Made by a program: the position numbers and the translations under genes
NCBI RefSeq assembly: GCF_900094595.1
Contig: NZ_FMAD01000006.1
Coordinates: 1 to 64,000 of the forward strand
DNA length: 64,000 bases
Origin: Cupriavidus alkaliphilus
Lineage (GTDB): Bacteria > Pseudomonadota > Gammaproteobacteria > Burkholderiales > Burkholderiaceae
Direction of reading: 5' to 3'
In this document: positions 28,995 to 38,563 of the stretch, in pieces
Layout of the letters: each line of letters opens with the position of its first letter
Position numbering within the stretch: the first letter of the stretch is position 1
The notes under the pieces: model-generated
The model's database searches: none
Told to the model about the DNA's origin: nothing
Seen by the model: only the letters and a program-made list of their open reading frames with translations

Positions 28995-29782
28995 TGCGCG
29001 GTCAGCCGGGTTGCGTACCGCATGTGCATGGCCAGGCCAAGAAACACCGTGGCCAGCGCGCAGAAGCCCAGGTAACCCAGGCTGATATGCGCTTCGCCGT
29101 GGTAGGCGGCAAACCAGCCGCTGCGCATCGCTTCCAGGCCGTGGGTGATCGGGTTGACCAGCACCACCTCGCGCATGGCCCGCGGCATGCTCGAGACCGA
29201 ATACATGACCGCGGAAAGAAAGTAGAGCGGCGTGAAGACGATGCGGATGAGCTTGCCCAGGCCGGGCAACAGCGTGCCGATGACGGAGAACATCAGGCCC
29301 AGGCCCAGCCCGAACGCCCACAGCAAAAAAGCCGACCACATGACGAGCAGCGGATCAGCGGGCCGCACATCGATGTCGAGCAGCGCCAGCGCGGCTAGCA
29401 GCACGGCGCCGACGATGACATACAGGAAGGCCTCTACCGTGGCGCGTACCAGCACCGTGTCGACCGGCTGTACCTGGCGGTACGAGAACAAGGCCTGGTT
29501 CGCGTTGATGGCTTCCATGCCCCGTTGCGCGATATTGCGCACGAGGAAGAATCCCCACACCCCGACGAGGATGAACACTTCGATGTTGGCATCCTGCCTG
29601 ACCTGATGCCTGATCACGCCGAACACCACCATCAGGAAAACGATGTGCGCCGCGGGCTCGAGCAGGATCCAGATCCAGGCCGCGCGCGCGCCGGCCAGGC
29701 GAGCGCTGGCCTCGCGCAGGAACAGTGCTCGCCATACGGAAACTGCGATGGAGACGTCCGACCGGACCGAAGTCCGGCTCAT
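28991..29782 (-). CDS. kpsM: capsule polysaccharide ABC transporter permease KpsM
   Basis: 263 residues of the ABC-2 permease family, with about six membrane spans. Typical segments are WIWILLEPAAHIVFLMVVFGVI near 35-57, FLVRNIAQRGMEAINANQALFSYRQVQPVDTVLVRA near 80-115, and FTPLYFLSAVMYSVSSMPRAMREVVLVNPITHGLEAMRSGWF near 185-225. It pairs with KpsT to flip the Kdo-linked polymer across the inner membrane. It is the first gene of the capsule operon and is preceded by a 1-kb non-coding leader. Confidence 0.94.
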   Translation of the reverse strand: MSRTSVRSDVSIAVSVWRALFLREASARLAGARAAWIWILLEPAAHIVFLMVVFGVIRHQVRQDANIEVFILVGVWGFFLVRNIAQRGMEAINANQALFSYRQVQPVDTVLVRATVEAFLYVIVGAVLLAALALLDIDVRPADPLLVMWSAFLLWAFGLGLGLMFSVIGTLLPGLGKLIRIVFTPLYFLSAVMYSVSSMPRAMREVVLVNPITHGLEAMRSGWFAAYHGEAHISLGYLGFCALATVFLGLAMHMRYATRLTAQ

Positions 29783-30800
29783 TGCAGGCGGTGGCGACTA
29801 TCTGAGATGTCGACGCAAAAGTGTACGCGGCTGCGCACGGCAACCGTTTGCTGCCTATGGGCGACCTGTACCGCCCCCGGCATGACCTGATGAAGTATTC
29901 CCGCCATGGCGCTGGCCCGGTGTAGACACATGCCTCCCACCAAACCTCCTGCCGCTGCGCGCCCAACGCTTTCCCGAACCGCTGCGCTCATTATCCGCTT
30001 CTGTTTTTTTGCTGACCCTGGCCACTTTTCTGCGGCCACTTACTTTTTGCAGGGCGCAATAATAAGCGTCCGAAGCGCGTTACGCAACATCCGGTAACAA
30101 AATACGACTTCTCCCCCACAAGGGGGATGACGCCGCTTGAACAATGACTTTGTGGCCTTTGGTCGACTATTTTCGGCGCCAAGTGCGGCCTATCGTTCAC
30201 CCGGGAACCCGCGACGGAGAAGGGTTCCAGGGACAATGTAACAAAATTTAGTTAATCACTTATTTTTCCAAGAGAGCATTAACTTTGCGGCAGATCAAGT
30301 TTAATCCACGCAAATTCGTTCATGTCATTTATAAAATACAATGATTATCCAAAGAGATAATCAAAAACATTGCAAAGCTGCGCTATTGGAAAATGTGCGT
30401 TGACAGGAGAGGGATTCGTCGGCTGCACTTGTTTCTGTAGAAACAAAGCCATCGAGATTCTTCTCGGGAACGAAACTCGGGTGACCGGAACGGAGGAGTC
30501 CTTCGATGGGGAAGAGATGCAGGGCGGGTGCCGATAAGTGGAGGCACCGTTGGTTCCTTATGCCCATGCGCCAGCACCGCACCAGCAATGCCCCGCAACA
30601 CCGCTATTGTTGACGGTAATGAAACTGGTATGGCATTGCAATGTGATTCGCATCGACACGTTGGGGCCGCTTCAGAGCAATTGGGCCCTCGGCAATGAAG
30701 ACGTCAACCTCTGTATTGTCGCGGCGCGTTGCGCGTCGCCAACACTGCGGGTGAAGAGCGGCACGCGGATGGCACTCCGCATCAACCAGACCGCACTCGC
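29783..30800. other. 1-kb non-coding leader upstream of kpsM, AT-rich in its centre
   Basis: No gene supported. The stretch from about 30230 to 30370 is strikingly AT-rich for this chromosome and holds a candidate leftward promoter with an embedded inverted repeat. A short hairpin TCCCCC-ACAA-GGGGGA lies at 30112-30127. An open frame at 30538-30822 (94 codons, plus strand) has no recognisable family and is probably noise or a gene remnant. Long transcribed leaders are known upstream of kpsM in E. coli group 2 loci. Confidence 0.6.
30336..30364 (-). promoter_or_regulatory. candidate capsule promoter with operator-like inverted repeat in the spacer
   Basis: Read leftward: TTGATT (30359-30364), a 17-bp spacer, TTGTAT (30336-30341). 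The 22-bp element TGATTATC-N6-GATAATCA (30342-30363) fills the spacer and overlaps the -35. It would give a leader of roughly 550 bases before kpsM. The -10 is only a partial match, so this is a candidate; the inverted repeat itself is certain. Confidence 0.45.
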
Positions 30801-31889
30801 TCAAGTCATGCGGTACCAGTAGCACTGCCCCACCCCAACCTCCCGCACCACCTCCCCCCGCGCCAGCAAGTAGTTCAAATGCGCAATACTCTCCCCCGTC
30901 GCCATCCCCAGCAGCCCGCCGCTCCCCGTAATCGGCCGCGAAAACAATTCTCCGAACACGTCGACCGCGCGCCTGGGTTCAGCCAGGGCGCCGCGCAGCC
31001 GGTCCAGCGCCTGCATCTGGCTGGCCCGCAGATAATCGATCCGGGCGTGCAGCCCGCGGAACGGTTCGTTGTGCGCCGGCAGCACCAGCACATCGTCCGG
31101 CACGGCGGCGCGGACCTTGTCGAGCGAGGCCAGCCAGTCGGCCATCGGGTCGGCGTCGGGCTCGGTCGGGAACACGGATACGTTGGACGAGATGCGCGGC
31201 AGCACCTGGTCGCCCGATACCAGCAGCTTCAGCGCCGGGCAGTACAGGCAGGCATGTTCGGGGGAATGGCCGGTGCCGACGATGACCTGCCAGTCGTGCG
31301 CGCCGATGCGGACGGTATCGCCGTCGGAGAGCCGGTGGAAGCTTTCGGGCAAGGCGTGGACATATTTGCCGAAGCCGCCGAAGCGGGTGCGGTACACCTC
31401 GATCGCTTCGTCATCCCAGCCGGCCTTGCGATAGAACGCGATGGCGTCGTCCGGCGCGGCGCGTCCGGTATCGGCGGCGAGCACGCGGCACATCAGGTAC
31501 TCGAGCCGCGTCATCCACAGTTGGCAGTCGAACTTGCCGGTCAGCCAGCCGGCCATGCCGATGTGGTCGGGATGCATATGGGTCACGAACAGCCGGGTCA
31601 GCCCGCCGTCGAGCGCGCCGCCGGCGGCGAACAGCGCGCGCCAGGCCTGCGCGGTTTCCGGGGTCTGCAGGCCTGCATCGACCGCGGCCCAGCCGCTGCC
31701 GTCGCGGATGGCCCACAGGTTGATATGGTTCAGGCCGAGCGGCATCGGCATGCGCAGCCACAGGACGCCGGGTGCGACTTCCCGGGCGTGGCCGGGTTCG
31801 GGGGCGTCGCCGCAGGGGTAGTCGAGTTCGGGCTTTTGGAGGGAGATGGGGGCAGCAGCGAGCGCGATGTCGGGGGATTGGGCGGTCAT
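30801..31889 (-). CDS. MBL-fold metallo-hydrolase
   Basis: 362 residues. The metallo-beta-lactamase motif HMHPDH appears in LFVTHMHPDHIGMAGWL near residue 108, with later ligands in GTGHSPEHACLY and LVSGDQVLPRISSNV, and LPAHNEPF near 255. A C-terminal extension of about 80 residues (RASQMQALDRLRGAL; LARGEVVREVG) is the winged-helix-like tail found in GloB/LACTB2-type hydrolases. The substrate is unknown; thioesters or phosphodiesters are typical of the fold. It is a single gene between the capsule leader and the sugar-acid cluster. Confidence 0.88.
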   Translation of the reverse strand: MTAQSPDIALAAAPISLQKPELDYPCGDAPEPGHAREVAPGVLWLRMPMPLGLNHINLWAIRDGSGWAAVDAGLQTPETAQAWRALFAAGGALDGGLTRLFVTHMHPDHIGMAGWLTGKFDCQLWMTRLEYLMCRVLAADTGRAAPDDAIAFYRKAGWDDEAIEVYRTRFGGFGKYVHALPESFHRLSDGDTVRIGAHDWQVIVGTGHSPEHACLYCPALKLLVSGDQVLPRISSNVSVFPTEPDADPMADWLASLDKVRAAVPDDVLVLPAHNEPFRGLHARIDYLRASQMQALDRLRGALAEPRRAVDVFGELFSRPITGSGGLLGMATGESIAHLNYLLARGEVVREVGVGQCYWYRMT

Positions 31890-32046
31890 CGGTGTCTGGG
31901 CCGGTGGGCCGGCCGTGCTGTGCGCCGTGGCCGCGGGCAGCGATGCCCCGGTCCGGCGCGTTATGGATAGCTGACACCTTAGCCCAGATGGGCGATTCCT
32001 GCCACGCGCGCCCCGCCCGCGTTCCAGCCCCTGAAACGATCCCCGG

Positions 32047-33492
32047 CTAGCGCGTCGGTGCCGGCAGGACTTTGCCCGGATTGAGCAGGTTCAGCGGATC
32101 CAGCGCCTGCTTCACCTGCCACATCAGTTCCAGCTCCACCTGCGACTTGTAGCGCGTCAGGTCATCGCGCTTGGCCACGCCGATGCCATGTTCGGCGGAG
32201 ATCGAGCCGTTTTCCGCGTTCGCCATGCCGTCAACCAGCGCGGACACGGGCTCATACCATTGCGCCAGGAAATCCTTGGCAGGCTGGTCCCTGGGCCGCA
32301 GCGGGTTGAAGTGGACGTTGCCATCGCCCATATGGCCATAGATCACCATGCGCGCGTCTGGCACCCGTTCCAGCACCCGGGCCGAGGCCTCTTCCACGAA
32401 CGCTGCGATGCGCGACAGCGGCACCGAGACATCGCACTTGATGCTGCCGCCGGTGCGGGTCTGGGCGTCGGAGATCTCTTCGCGGATGCGCAAGAAAGTC
32501 TGCGCGTCCGCCAGGCTCGCGGCCACGGCTGCGTCCTGCACCAGGCCCTGGCTGAAGCCGGATTCGAGGATCTCCATCAGCGTGGCATTGAGGCTTTCGG
32601 CGTCGGTGCCGGAGGTCAGCTCGACCAGCACCATCCAGTCGTGCCGCTCCTGCAGCGGCGATGCGACATTGCCAAGGTATTCCAGCACCAGGTCCAGCGC
32701 CGGCCGCGAAATCAGTTCGAACGCGGTCACCGCCTGGCCGGACAGGCGCTTGGCTTCGCCAAGCAAGGCCACGGCAGCGGCTGGGTCCCGCACCGCGACG
32801 AAGGCCACGGCGCTGCTGCGCGGCTGGGGCATCAGCTTGAGCACCGCGGCGGTGATGATGCCCAGCGTGCCTTCCGCACCGACGAACAGCTGCTTGAGGT
32901 CATAGCCGGTATTGTCCTTGCGCAGGCCGCGCAGAGACGAATAGATGCGGCCGTCGGGCAGCACCACCTCGAGGCCCAGCACCAGGTCGCGCATATTGCC
33001 GTAGCGCAGCACCGCGGTGCCGCCGGCATTGGTCGACAGGTTGCCGCCGATCTGGCATGAGCCTTCCGAGCCGATACGCAGCGGAAACAGGCGCTGCTCC
33101 GCTTCGGCGGCGCTGCGAGCCGCGCTCAGCGTGACGCCGGCCTGCACGGTCATGGTGTCGTTGACCGGGTCGATGCCCAGCACGCGGTTCATGCGGCTCA
33201 GGTTGACGACGACAGCGGTGCCGCTGTCGTCCGGCACGGCGCCGCCCATCAATGAGGTATTGCCGCCCTGCGGCACCACCGGCACCCGCTGCGCATGGCA
33301 CCACGCCAGCACGCGGCTGACTTCTTCCGTCGACGATGGCAGCACCACCACCTGCGCCTGGCCGCGATAGATGCCGCGATAGTCGGTGACGTAGGCCTGC
33401 GTGTCGGCCTCGCCGCTGCGGCAGGCGTTGGCGCCGACAATGGCCTGCATCGCGCGCAAGGTGGTTTCCGGGGTGGGTAGCTCGACGGTCAT
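32047..33492 (-). CDS. FAD-linked D-2-hydroxyacid dehydrogenase / glycolate-oxidase GlcD-like
   Basis: 481 residues from the ATG at 33492; a longer frame upstream has no family similarity. The PCMH-type FAD domain is at about 40-215 (VVLPSSTEEVSRVLAWCHAQRVPVVPQGGNTSLMGGAVP; GGNLSTNAGGTAVLRYGNMRDLVLGLEVVLPDG). The C-terminal domain ends MIYGHMGDGNVHFN and SAEHGIGVAKRDDL, where the HGIG motif is typical of D-lactate and D-2-hydroxyglutarate dehydrogenases. It oxidises a D-2-hydroxyacid and passes electrons to a quinone or carrier. It is the last gene of the minus-strand catabolic run. Confidence 0.9.
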   Translation of the reverse strand: MTVELPTPETTLRAMQAIVGANACRSGEADTQAYVTDYRGIYRGQAQVVVLPSSTEEVSRVLAWCHAQRVPVVPQGGNTSLMGGAVPDDSGTAVVVNLSRMNRVLGIDPVNDTMTVQAGVTLSAARSAAEAEQRLFPLRIGSEGSCQIGGNLSTNAGGTAVLRYGNMRDLVLGLEVVLPDGRIYSSLRGLRKDNTGYDLKQLFVGAEGTLGIITAAVLKLMPQPRSSAVAFVAVRDPAAAVALLGEAKRLSGQAVTAFELISRPALDLVLEYLGNVASPLQERHDWMVLVELTSGTDAESLNATLMEILESGFSQGLVQDAAVAASLADAQTFLRIREEISDAQTRTGGSIKCDVSVPLSRIAAFVEEASARVLERVPDARMVIYGHMGDGNVHFNPLRPRDQPAKDFLAQWYEPVSALVDGMANAENGSISAEHGIGVAKRDDLTRYKSQVELELMWQVKQALDPLNLLNPGKVLPAPTR

Positions 33493-33517
33493 GGCGATAA
33501 GGCGAAGAGAACTCGGG

Positions 33518-34324
33518 TCAGTACGCGGCGGAAGGCTTGCCGGCAGCGGCGTCCGCCTGCGGCTCACGGAACGACGCGGCAAGCTTGCGTGCGGCATTGG
33601 CATACAACATCACGTCCACACCCGTGGCGACGAAGGTACAGCCCAGGTCGAGGTAGCGGCGCGCGAGCGCGGGGTCCGACGTCAGCGTGCCGGCGGCCTT
33701 GCCGCTGGCGATGATGGTGCGCATTGCGCCTTCGATGGCGGCCTGCACGTCCGGATGGCCGGGGCGGCCGCGGTAGCCCATCGAGGCGGCCAGGTCGGCC
33801 GGACCGATGAAAACGCCGTCGACGCCGTCCACCGCGCAGATCGCTTCCAGGTTCTGCAGCGCGGTGACGGTTTCGGCCTGCACCAGCAGGCAGATTTCGT
33901 CGTCGGCCACATCGAGGTAATCGGTGCGCGCGCTCCACTGCGATGCGCGCGCAATGGCGCTGCCCACGCCGCGGATGCCGTTCGGCGGGTAGCGCGTGGC
34001 GCTGACCAGCGCGCGCGCCTGCTCGGCGGTATCCACCATCGGCACCAGCAGGCTGCGCGCGCCGATATCCAGCAGCTGCTTGATCAGCGGCACTTCGCCG
34101 GCCACGGCGCGCACCACGGGCTGGACCGGATACGGCGCCACGGCCTGCAGCGCGTGCAGCGTCGAGCGCAGGTCGTTGGGCGCGTGCTCGCCGTCGATCA
34201 GCAGCCAGTCAAAGCCGGCGGTGGCCGAGACTTCGGCCAGGTACGGCGTCGCCATCGACAGCCACAGGCCGATCTGCGCCTGGCGCGCGGCCAGTGCGGT
34301 CTTGAAGGGATTGTTTGCGGGCAT
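33518..34324 (-). CDS. HpcH/HpaI-family class II aldolase (2-keto-3-deoxy acid aldolase)
   Basis: 268 residues. The metal-dependent HpaI/GarL fold is indicated by [43 protein letters not shown] (His/Glu metal site), [52 protein letters not shown], and [36 protein letters not shown]. Such enzymes split 2-keto-3-deoxy-type acids into pyruvate and an aldehyde. With the dehydratase and aldehyde dehydrogenase upstream, it probably cleaves a keto-deoxy acid made from a sugar acid. The C-terminal PSAAY tail follows a small DAAAG linker. Confidence 0.9.
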   Translation of the reverse strand: MPANNPFKTALAARQAQIGLWLSMATPYLAEVSATAGFDWLLIDGEHAPNDLRSTLHALQAVAPYPVQPVVRAVAGEVPLIKQLLDIGARSLLVPMVDTAEQARALVSATRYPPNGIRGVGSAIARASQWSARTDYLDVADDEICLLVQAETVTALQNLEAICAVDGVDGVFIGPADLAASMGYRGRPGHPDVQAAIEGAMRTIIASGKAAGTLTSDPALARRYLDLGCTFVATGVDVMLYANAARKLAASFREPQADAAAGKPSAAY

Positions 34325-34361
34325 GAGGAATTCCTGGTGCGAACGGGCTACGCCTGGCGCT

Positions 34362-35834
34362 TCAGCCGAGCTGGCCCTGGCAAAGGTACTTGGTATGCAT
34401 GTAGTCGTCCAGGCCGTGGCGCGAGCCTTCGCGCCCGTAGCCGGACTCCTTGACGCCGCCGAACGGCGCCGCCTCGGCCGCGATCGCGCCTTCGTTGATG
34501 CCGACCATGCCGGTCTCCAGCGCCTGCGCCACGCGCCAGATGCGGCGGATGTCGTTGGAGTAGAAGTACGCGGCCAGGCCGAACGGAGTGTCGTTGGCGT
34601 CGCGGATCACTTCGGCTTCGTCGCGGAAACGGAAGATCGGTGCGACCGGGCCGAAGGTCTCTTCACACGACAGTTCCATTGCCGGCGTGGCATCGACCAG
34701 CACCGTCGGCGCGTAGTAGTGCGGGCCGTCGGCGCTGCGCACGCGCTTGCCGCCGGTGACCACGCGCGCGCCCCTGGCGACCGCGTCTTCGACATGGCGC
34801 GCGATCTTGTCGACGGCGCGGGCATTGATCATCGGCCCGATCTGTGCGGCGTCTTCGGTTGCTGGGCCGACATGGAGCGCCCCCACGCGCTGCGCCAGGC
34901 GCTCGACAAACGCGTCGTGCACGGCGTCATGCACATAGACCCGGTTCGGGCACACGCAGGTCTGCCCGCCGTTGCGGAACTTGGATGCCATCAGGCCATC
35001 GACCGCGGCATCGAGGTCGGCATCGTCGAAGACGATGAAGGGCGCGTTGCCGCCCAGCTCCAGCGAGAGCTTCTTCAGCGTGGCAGCGGATTCGCGCGCC
35101 AGGTGCTTGCCGACCGGCGTGGAGCCGGTAAACGTGACCTTGCGCACGCGGCTGTCTGCCAGCCAGGCATCGACTACGCCGGGCGTGCGCTCGCGCGAGG
35201 CCGTGACGATGTTGACCACACCCGCCGGCATGCCGGCCTGTTGCGCCAGCCAGGCCAGCGCCAGCGCCGTCAGCGGCGTGTCTTCGGCGGGCTTGGCCAC
35301 GACCGTGCAGCCGGCGGCCAGTGCGGGCGCGATCTTGCGGGCGATCATCGCCAGCGGGAAATTCCAGGGCGTAATGGCGGCGACGACGCCTACCGGTTCC
35401 TTCAGCACCAGCAGCTTGCGGCCCGGCACCGCTTCCGCAACGATGTCGCCGCAGATGCGCGTGGCTTCCTCGGCAAACCACTCTACGTAGGACGCGCCGT
35501 ACTGCACCTCGCCGCGCGCTTCCTTCAGCGGCTTGCCCTGTTCGGTCGAGATGATGCGCGCCAGGTCTTCCTGGTGGTCAAGGATCAGCGCATGCCAGCG
35601 CTTGAGCAGCTGCGCACGTTCGCGCGCGGGCCGGCGGCTCCATGCCGGGAACGCCGCGGCGGCGGCGTCGACGGCCAGGCGCGCATCGCCGGCATCGCTG
35701 TCGGCCACGTTGGCGAAGGCCTCCGCGTTGGCCGGATCGGTGACGGGAAAGCGCGCACCCAGGCCGGCATCGCGCCATTGGCCGTCAATCAGGTTCTGGC
35801 TGCGCAGCAGCGTTGGCTCGGAAAGCGTCGGCAT
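34362..35834 (-). CDS. NAD(P)-dependent aldehyde dehydrogenase, succinate-semialdehyde dehydrogenase-like
   Basis: 490 residues from the ATG at 35834, the normal GabD length; the frame upstream is not family-like. Motifs: [86 protein letters not shown] with the catalytic Glu in ELGG, and the catalytic Cys in [14 protein letters not shown]. The double-cysteine TCVC is typical of redox-regulated succinate-semialdehyde dehydrogenases. Given its neighbours, it may instead oxidise the aldehyde from the aldolase, such as tartronate or 2-ketoglutarate semialdehyde. Confidence 0.9.
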   Translation of the reverse strand: MPTLSEPTLLRSQNLIDGQWRDAGLGARFPVTDPANAEAFANVADSDAGDARLAVDAAAAAFPAWSRRPARERAQLLKRWHALILDHQEDLARIISTEQGKPLKEARGEVQYGASYVEWFAEEATRICGDIVAEAVPGRKLLVLKEPVGVVAAITPWNFPLAMIARKIAPALAAGCTVVAKPAEDTPLTALALAWLAQQAGMPAGVVNIVTASRERTPGVVDAWLADSRVRKVTFTGSTPVGKHLARESAATLKKLSLELGGNAPFIVFDDADLDAAVDGLMASKFRNGGQTCVCPNRVYVHDAVHDAFVERLAQRVGALHVGPATEDAAQIGPMINARAVDKIARHVEDAVARGARVVTGGKRVRSADGPHYYAPTVLVDATPAMELSCEETFGPVAPIFRFRDEAEVIRDANDTPFGLAAYFYSNDIRRIWRVAQALETGMVGINEGAIAAEAAPFGGVKESGYGREGSRHGLDDYMHTKYLCQGQLG

Positions 35835-35868
35835 CGATGAGTGTGGAGAGAGATTGGTTGAACGCGGC

Positions 35869-37416
35869 TCAGCTGACAATGCCGAGGTGCCACGGCACGA
35901 ACTCGTTGTCGCCCAGGCCAAGCAATTCGCTCTTGGTGGGCTCGCCCGAGGCCGCGCGCAGGATGTGTTCGAAGATCCGCTGGCCCATCTGCGGCACGCT
36001 CAGCTCGCCATCGAGCACCAGGCCGCAGTTGATGTCCATGTCTTCTTCCAGACGGTGGTACATCGCCGAGTTTGAAGCCAGCTTGATCGTCGGCGCCGGC
36101 TTCGAGCCGAACATCGAGCCACGCCCCGTGGTAAAGCAGATCAGGTTGGCACCGCTGGCGATCTGGCCGGTGACTGCCACCGGGTCATAGCCGGGCGAGT
36201 CCATGAACACAAAGCCGGCCTGGTCGATCGGCTCGGCATACTCATAGACCGCCTGCAGCGGCGTGGTGCCGCCCTTCATGGCCGAGCCCAGCGACTTCTC
36301 GAAGATATTGGCAAGGCCGCCCTGCTGGTTGCCGTGGCCGACCACACCGTTGAACTGCGCGTTGTGGCCCGCGGTGTAGCGCTCCCACCAGGCGAGGCGG
36401 TCCAGCAGCTTCTGCCCGACTTCCGGCGTTACCGCGCGGCGCGTCAGCATGAACTCCACGCCGTGGATCTCCGGGGTCTCGGACAGGATCGCGGTGCCGC
36501 CATGCCGCACCAGAATATCCATCGCGGCACCCAGCGCGGGGTTGGCGCTGATCCCGGAAAAACCATCAGAGCCGCCGCACTCAAGGCCGATCTTCAGGTG
36601 GCTGGCGGGCACGGGCTGGCGCACCGCGGCGTTGGCCGCCGGCAGCATCGACTCGATGGCTCGGATGCCGGCCGCAATGGTAGCGCGTGTGCCCCCGGCG
36701 TCCTGCATCACCAGCGTATGCACCGCGGGCCCCGGCTCCAGGCCTTGCGACGCCACCAGCGACGCGACCTGGTTGCGCTCGCAGCCCAGCCCCACGATCA
36801 GCACGCCGGCCAGGTTGGGATGGCGCGCATAGCCGGCCAGCGTGCGCCGCAGCACGTCGAAATGCTCGCTCGGTGATGACATGCCGCAGCCGCTGGTTTG
36901 CGCAAAGGCAACCACGCCGTCGACATTCGGATACCCGGCGAGCCGCTGCGGTGTGAAATGCGCCGCAATCTGGCGGATCACGGTGGACGAGCAGTTGACC
37001 GACGACAGGATGCCGATGAAGTTGCGCGTGCCCACGCGCCCATCCGCGCGCACAAAGCCGTTGAAGGTGGCGCGCTGCGCCTGCGGCACGTAGTCAACCG
37101 GACGCACGTCCTGACAGAAGGCCGGATCACGGTAAAAATCGACCAGCGTCAGGTTGTGCGCATGCACGTGGTCGCCCGGCGCGATATCGCGCGCGGCCAC
37201 GCCGATGACGGTGTCGAACTTGCGCACCGGCGTGCCGGCCGCGATGGCGCAGGCCGCGATCTTGTGGCCGGCCGGCACCTGCGCGCGCACGCGCATGGCG
37301 GGATCGGCCAGCTGCTGGCCCAGGCCGAGGTCGCTGCGCGCGACCAGCACGTTGTCATTGGGGTGGAGCCGGATGACGGGATTGGAGTTCACTGGGTCTT
37401 GGCCTTCGCGTGCCAT
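35869..37416 (-). CDS. UxaA-family dehydratase (altronate/galactarate dehydratase type)
   Basis: 515 residues, the fused SAF plus catalytic-domain form. The N-terminal SAF domain covers about 1-90 (HPNDNVLVARSDLGLGQ...AARDIAPGDHVHAHN). The catalytic part begins FVRADGRVGTRNFIGILSSVNCS and includes QTSGCGMSSPSEHF, LGLECGGSDGFSGISANPALG-like sequence, NQQGGLANIFEKSLGSAMKGG and FTTGRGSMFGSKPAPTIKLASN. It dehydrates an aldonate or aldarate to a 2-keto-3-deoxy acid using iron. Start overlaps the Bug gene stop by one base (TGATG). The exact sugar acid is not clear from sequence. Confidence 0.9.
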   Translation of the reverse strand: MAREGQDPVNSNPVIRLHPNDNVLVARSDLGLGQQLADPAMRVRAQVPAGHKIAACAIAAGTPVRKFDTVIGVAARDIAPGDHVHAHNLTLVDFYRDPAFCQDVRPVDYVPQAQRATFNGFVRADGRVGTRNFIGILSSVNCSSTVIRQIAAHFTPQRLAGYPNVDGVVAFAQTSGCGMSSPSEHFDVLRRTLAGYARHPNLAGVLIVGLGCERNQVASLVASQGLEPGPAVHTLVMQDAGGTRATIAAGIRAIESMLPAANAAVRQPVPASHLKIGLECGGSDGFSGISANPALGAAMDILVRHGGTAILSETPEIHGVEFMLTRRAVTPEVGQKLLDRLAWWERYTAGHNAQFNGVVGHGNQQGGLANIFEKSLGSAMKGGTTPLQAVYEYAEPIDQAGFVFMDSPGYDPVAVTGQIASGANLICFTTGRGSMFGSKPAPTIKLASNSAMYHRLEEDMDINCGLVLDGELSVPQMGQRIFEHILRAASGEPTKSELLGLGDNEFVPWHLGIVS

Positions 37417-38420
37417 CAGCTTTGCTGCAGCAGTTCTTTCAGCTTGAGGCGCTGGATCAGCTGGGTTTCCTGTTCATAGACGCTGGCGACGTACTTCTTG
37501 TAGTCGGGCCCGTCCAGGTACATCACCGGCGCGTCCAGCCGCGCCGCGATCTGCCTGAACTCGTTGCTGGCGACCGCGGCGCGGAAGGCATCGCGCAGCT
37601 TCTTTTCCACGGCAGGCGGCAGGCCCTTGGGCGCGCCGATGCCGTTGGGCGCTTCCACCACCACGTTGTAGCCCAGTTCCTTGAGCGTGGGCGTGTCCTT
37701 GAAGCGGGTCGCGCGCTGTTCGCCCCACGTCGCCAGCAGCCGCAGCTTGCCGGCTTCGACGTGCGGCGCCCATGAGCTGGAATCGGCCAGCAGCTCCACC
37801 TGTCCGGCCAGCACGTCCTGCAGCGCGGCGGCACCGCCCTTGTAGGCGATGGCATTGAACTGGATGCCCGCTGCCAGCGCGAACTGTTCCATGCCGACAT
37901 GGGTGGCGCCGCCGATGCCGGCGTGCGCATAGGTGACCTTGCCCGGGCTGGCCTTGGCGGCGGCGACCACGTCCTGCAGCGTCTTGTAGCGCGAGTTGGC
38001 CGGCACCGCGATGCCGAAGGTCTGTCCCGAGGTGCGGGCCAGGTAGGTCAGCTCGGTGCGCGGGTCCAGCTGCAGCATGCCGAGCTGCGCGAAGCGCGTG
38101 ACCGAGATCGGGATCTGGCCGATGGTGTAGCCATCGGGATTGGCGCGCGCCAGCGCCTTGGTGCCGATCATGCCCGACGCGCCGGCACGGTTCTCCACCA
38201 CGATCGACTGCTTGAGGATGCCGCCTGCCACCTGGCACAGCGCGCGCATCGACTGGTCGGCGGTGCCGCCAACCGGCCACGGGCAGATAAAGGTGATGGG
38301 ACGCTCGGGATAGTCGGCGGCCAGCGACCGCGCAGCCGGCAACAGCACGCCGGCGGCACCCGCCGCGGCTCCGATGAGCAGGCGGCGGCGCTTGGCATCG
38401 ATGGGAAACGATTGAGTCAT
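37416..38420 (-). CDS. Bug-family tripartite tricarboxylate transporter receptor
   Basis: 334 residues with a Tat-like or Sec signal (RRRLLIGAAAGAAGVLLPAARSLA). The mature protein has the Bug/TctC pattern: YPERPITFICPWPVGGTADQSMRALCQVAG, VENRAGASGMIGTKALARANPDGYTIG, and VLAGQVELLADSSSW. These periplasmic receptors bind carboxylates; no TctA/TctB membrane subunits are nearby, as is common for Bug proteins. It is first in the minus-strand catabolic operon and divergent from a LysR regulator. Its ligand is likely the sugar acid that the cluster degrades. Confidence 0.93.
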   Translation of the reverse strand: MTQSFPIDAKRRRLLIGAAAGAAGVLLPAARSLAADYPERPITFICPWPVGGTADQSMRALCQVAGGILKQSIVVENRAGASGMIGTKALARANPDGYTIGQIPISVTRFAQLGMLQLDPRTELTYLARTSGQTFGIAVPANSRYKTLQDVVAAAKASPGKVTYAHAGIGGATHVGMEQFALAAGIQFNAIAYKGGAAALQDVLAGQVELLADSSSWAPHVEAGKLRLLATWGEQRATRFKDTPTLKELGYNVVVEAPNGIGAPKGLPPAVEKKLRDAFRAAVASNEFRQIAARLDAPVMYLDGPDYKKYVASVYEQETQLIQRLKLKELLQQS

Positions 38421-38563
38421 TTGCGGGTGTCTCCGATGTTTTGATTATCGGCGGGACCGGCGCTGCCAGCCTCGTCATGCCCGCATTCTGTTGTCTCCCT
38501 CCATAACAATCCAATCGAAAATTGGCATTGCTTCATAACCTTCAGGTTAGATAGACTGCCAGC

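Noticed and set aside
29868-29875. GTACCGCC on the plus strand, an ops/JUMPstart-like element (GGCGGTAC) read toward kpsM
   Set aside because: It matches seven of eight core bases only, in GC-rich DNA where such a match is expected by chance, and no longer JUMPstart context is seen.
30112-30127. Short hairpin TCCCCC-ACAA-GGGGGA as a terminator
   Set aside because: No T-tract on either strand and no gene ending nearby, so a terminator role is unsupported.
30538-30822. 94-codon plus-strand open frame in the kpsM leader region
   Set aside because: No ribosome site, no family resemblance, and its end overlaps the MBL hydrolase gene; kept only as a note in the intergenic entry.
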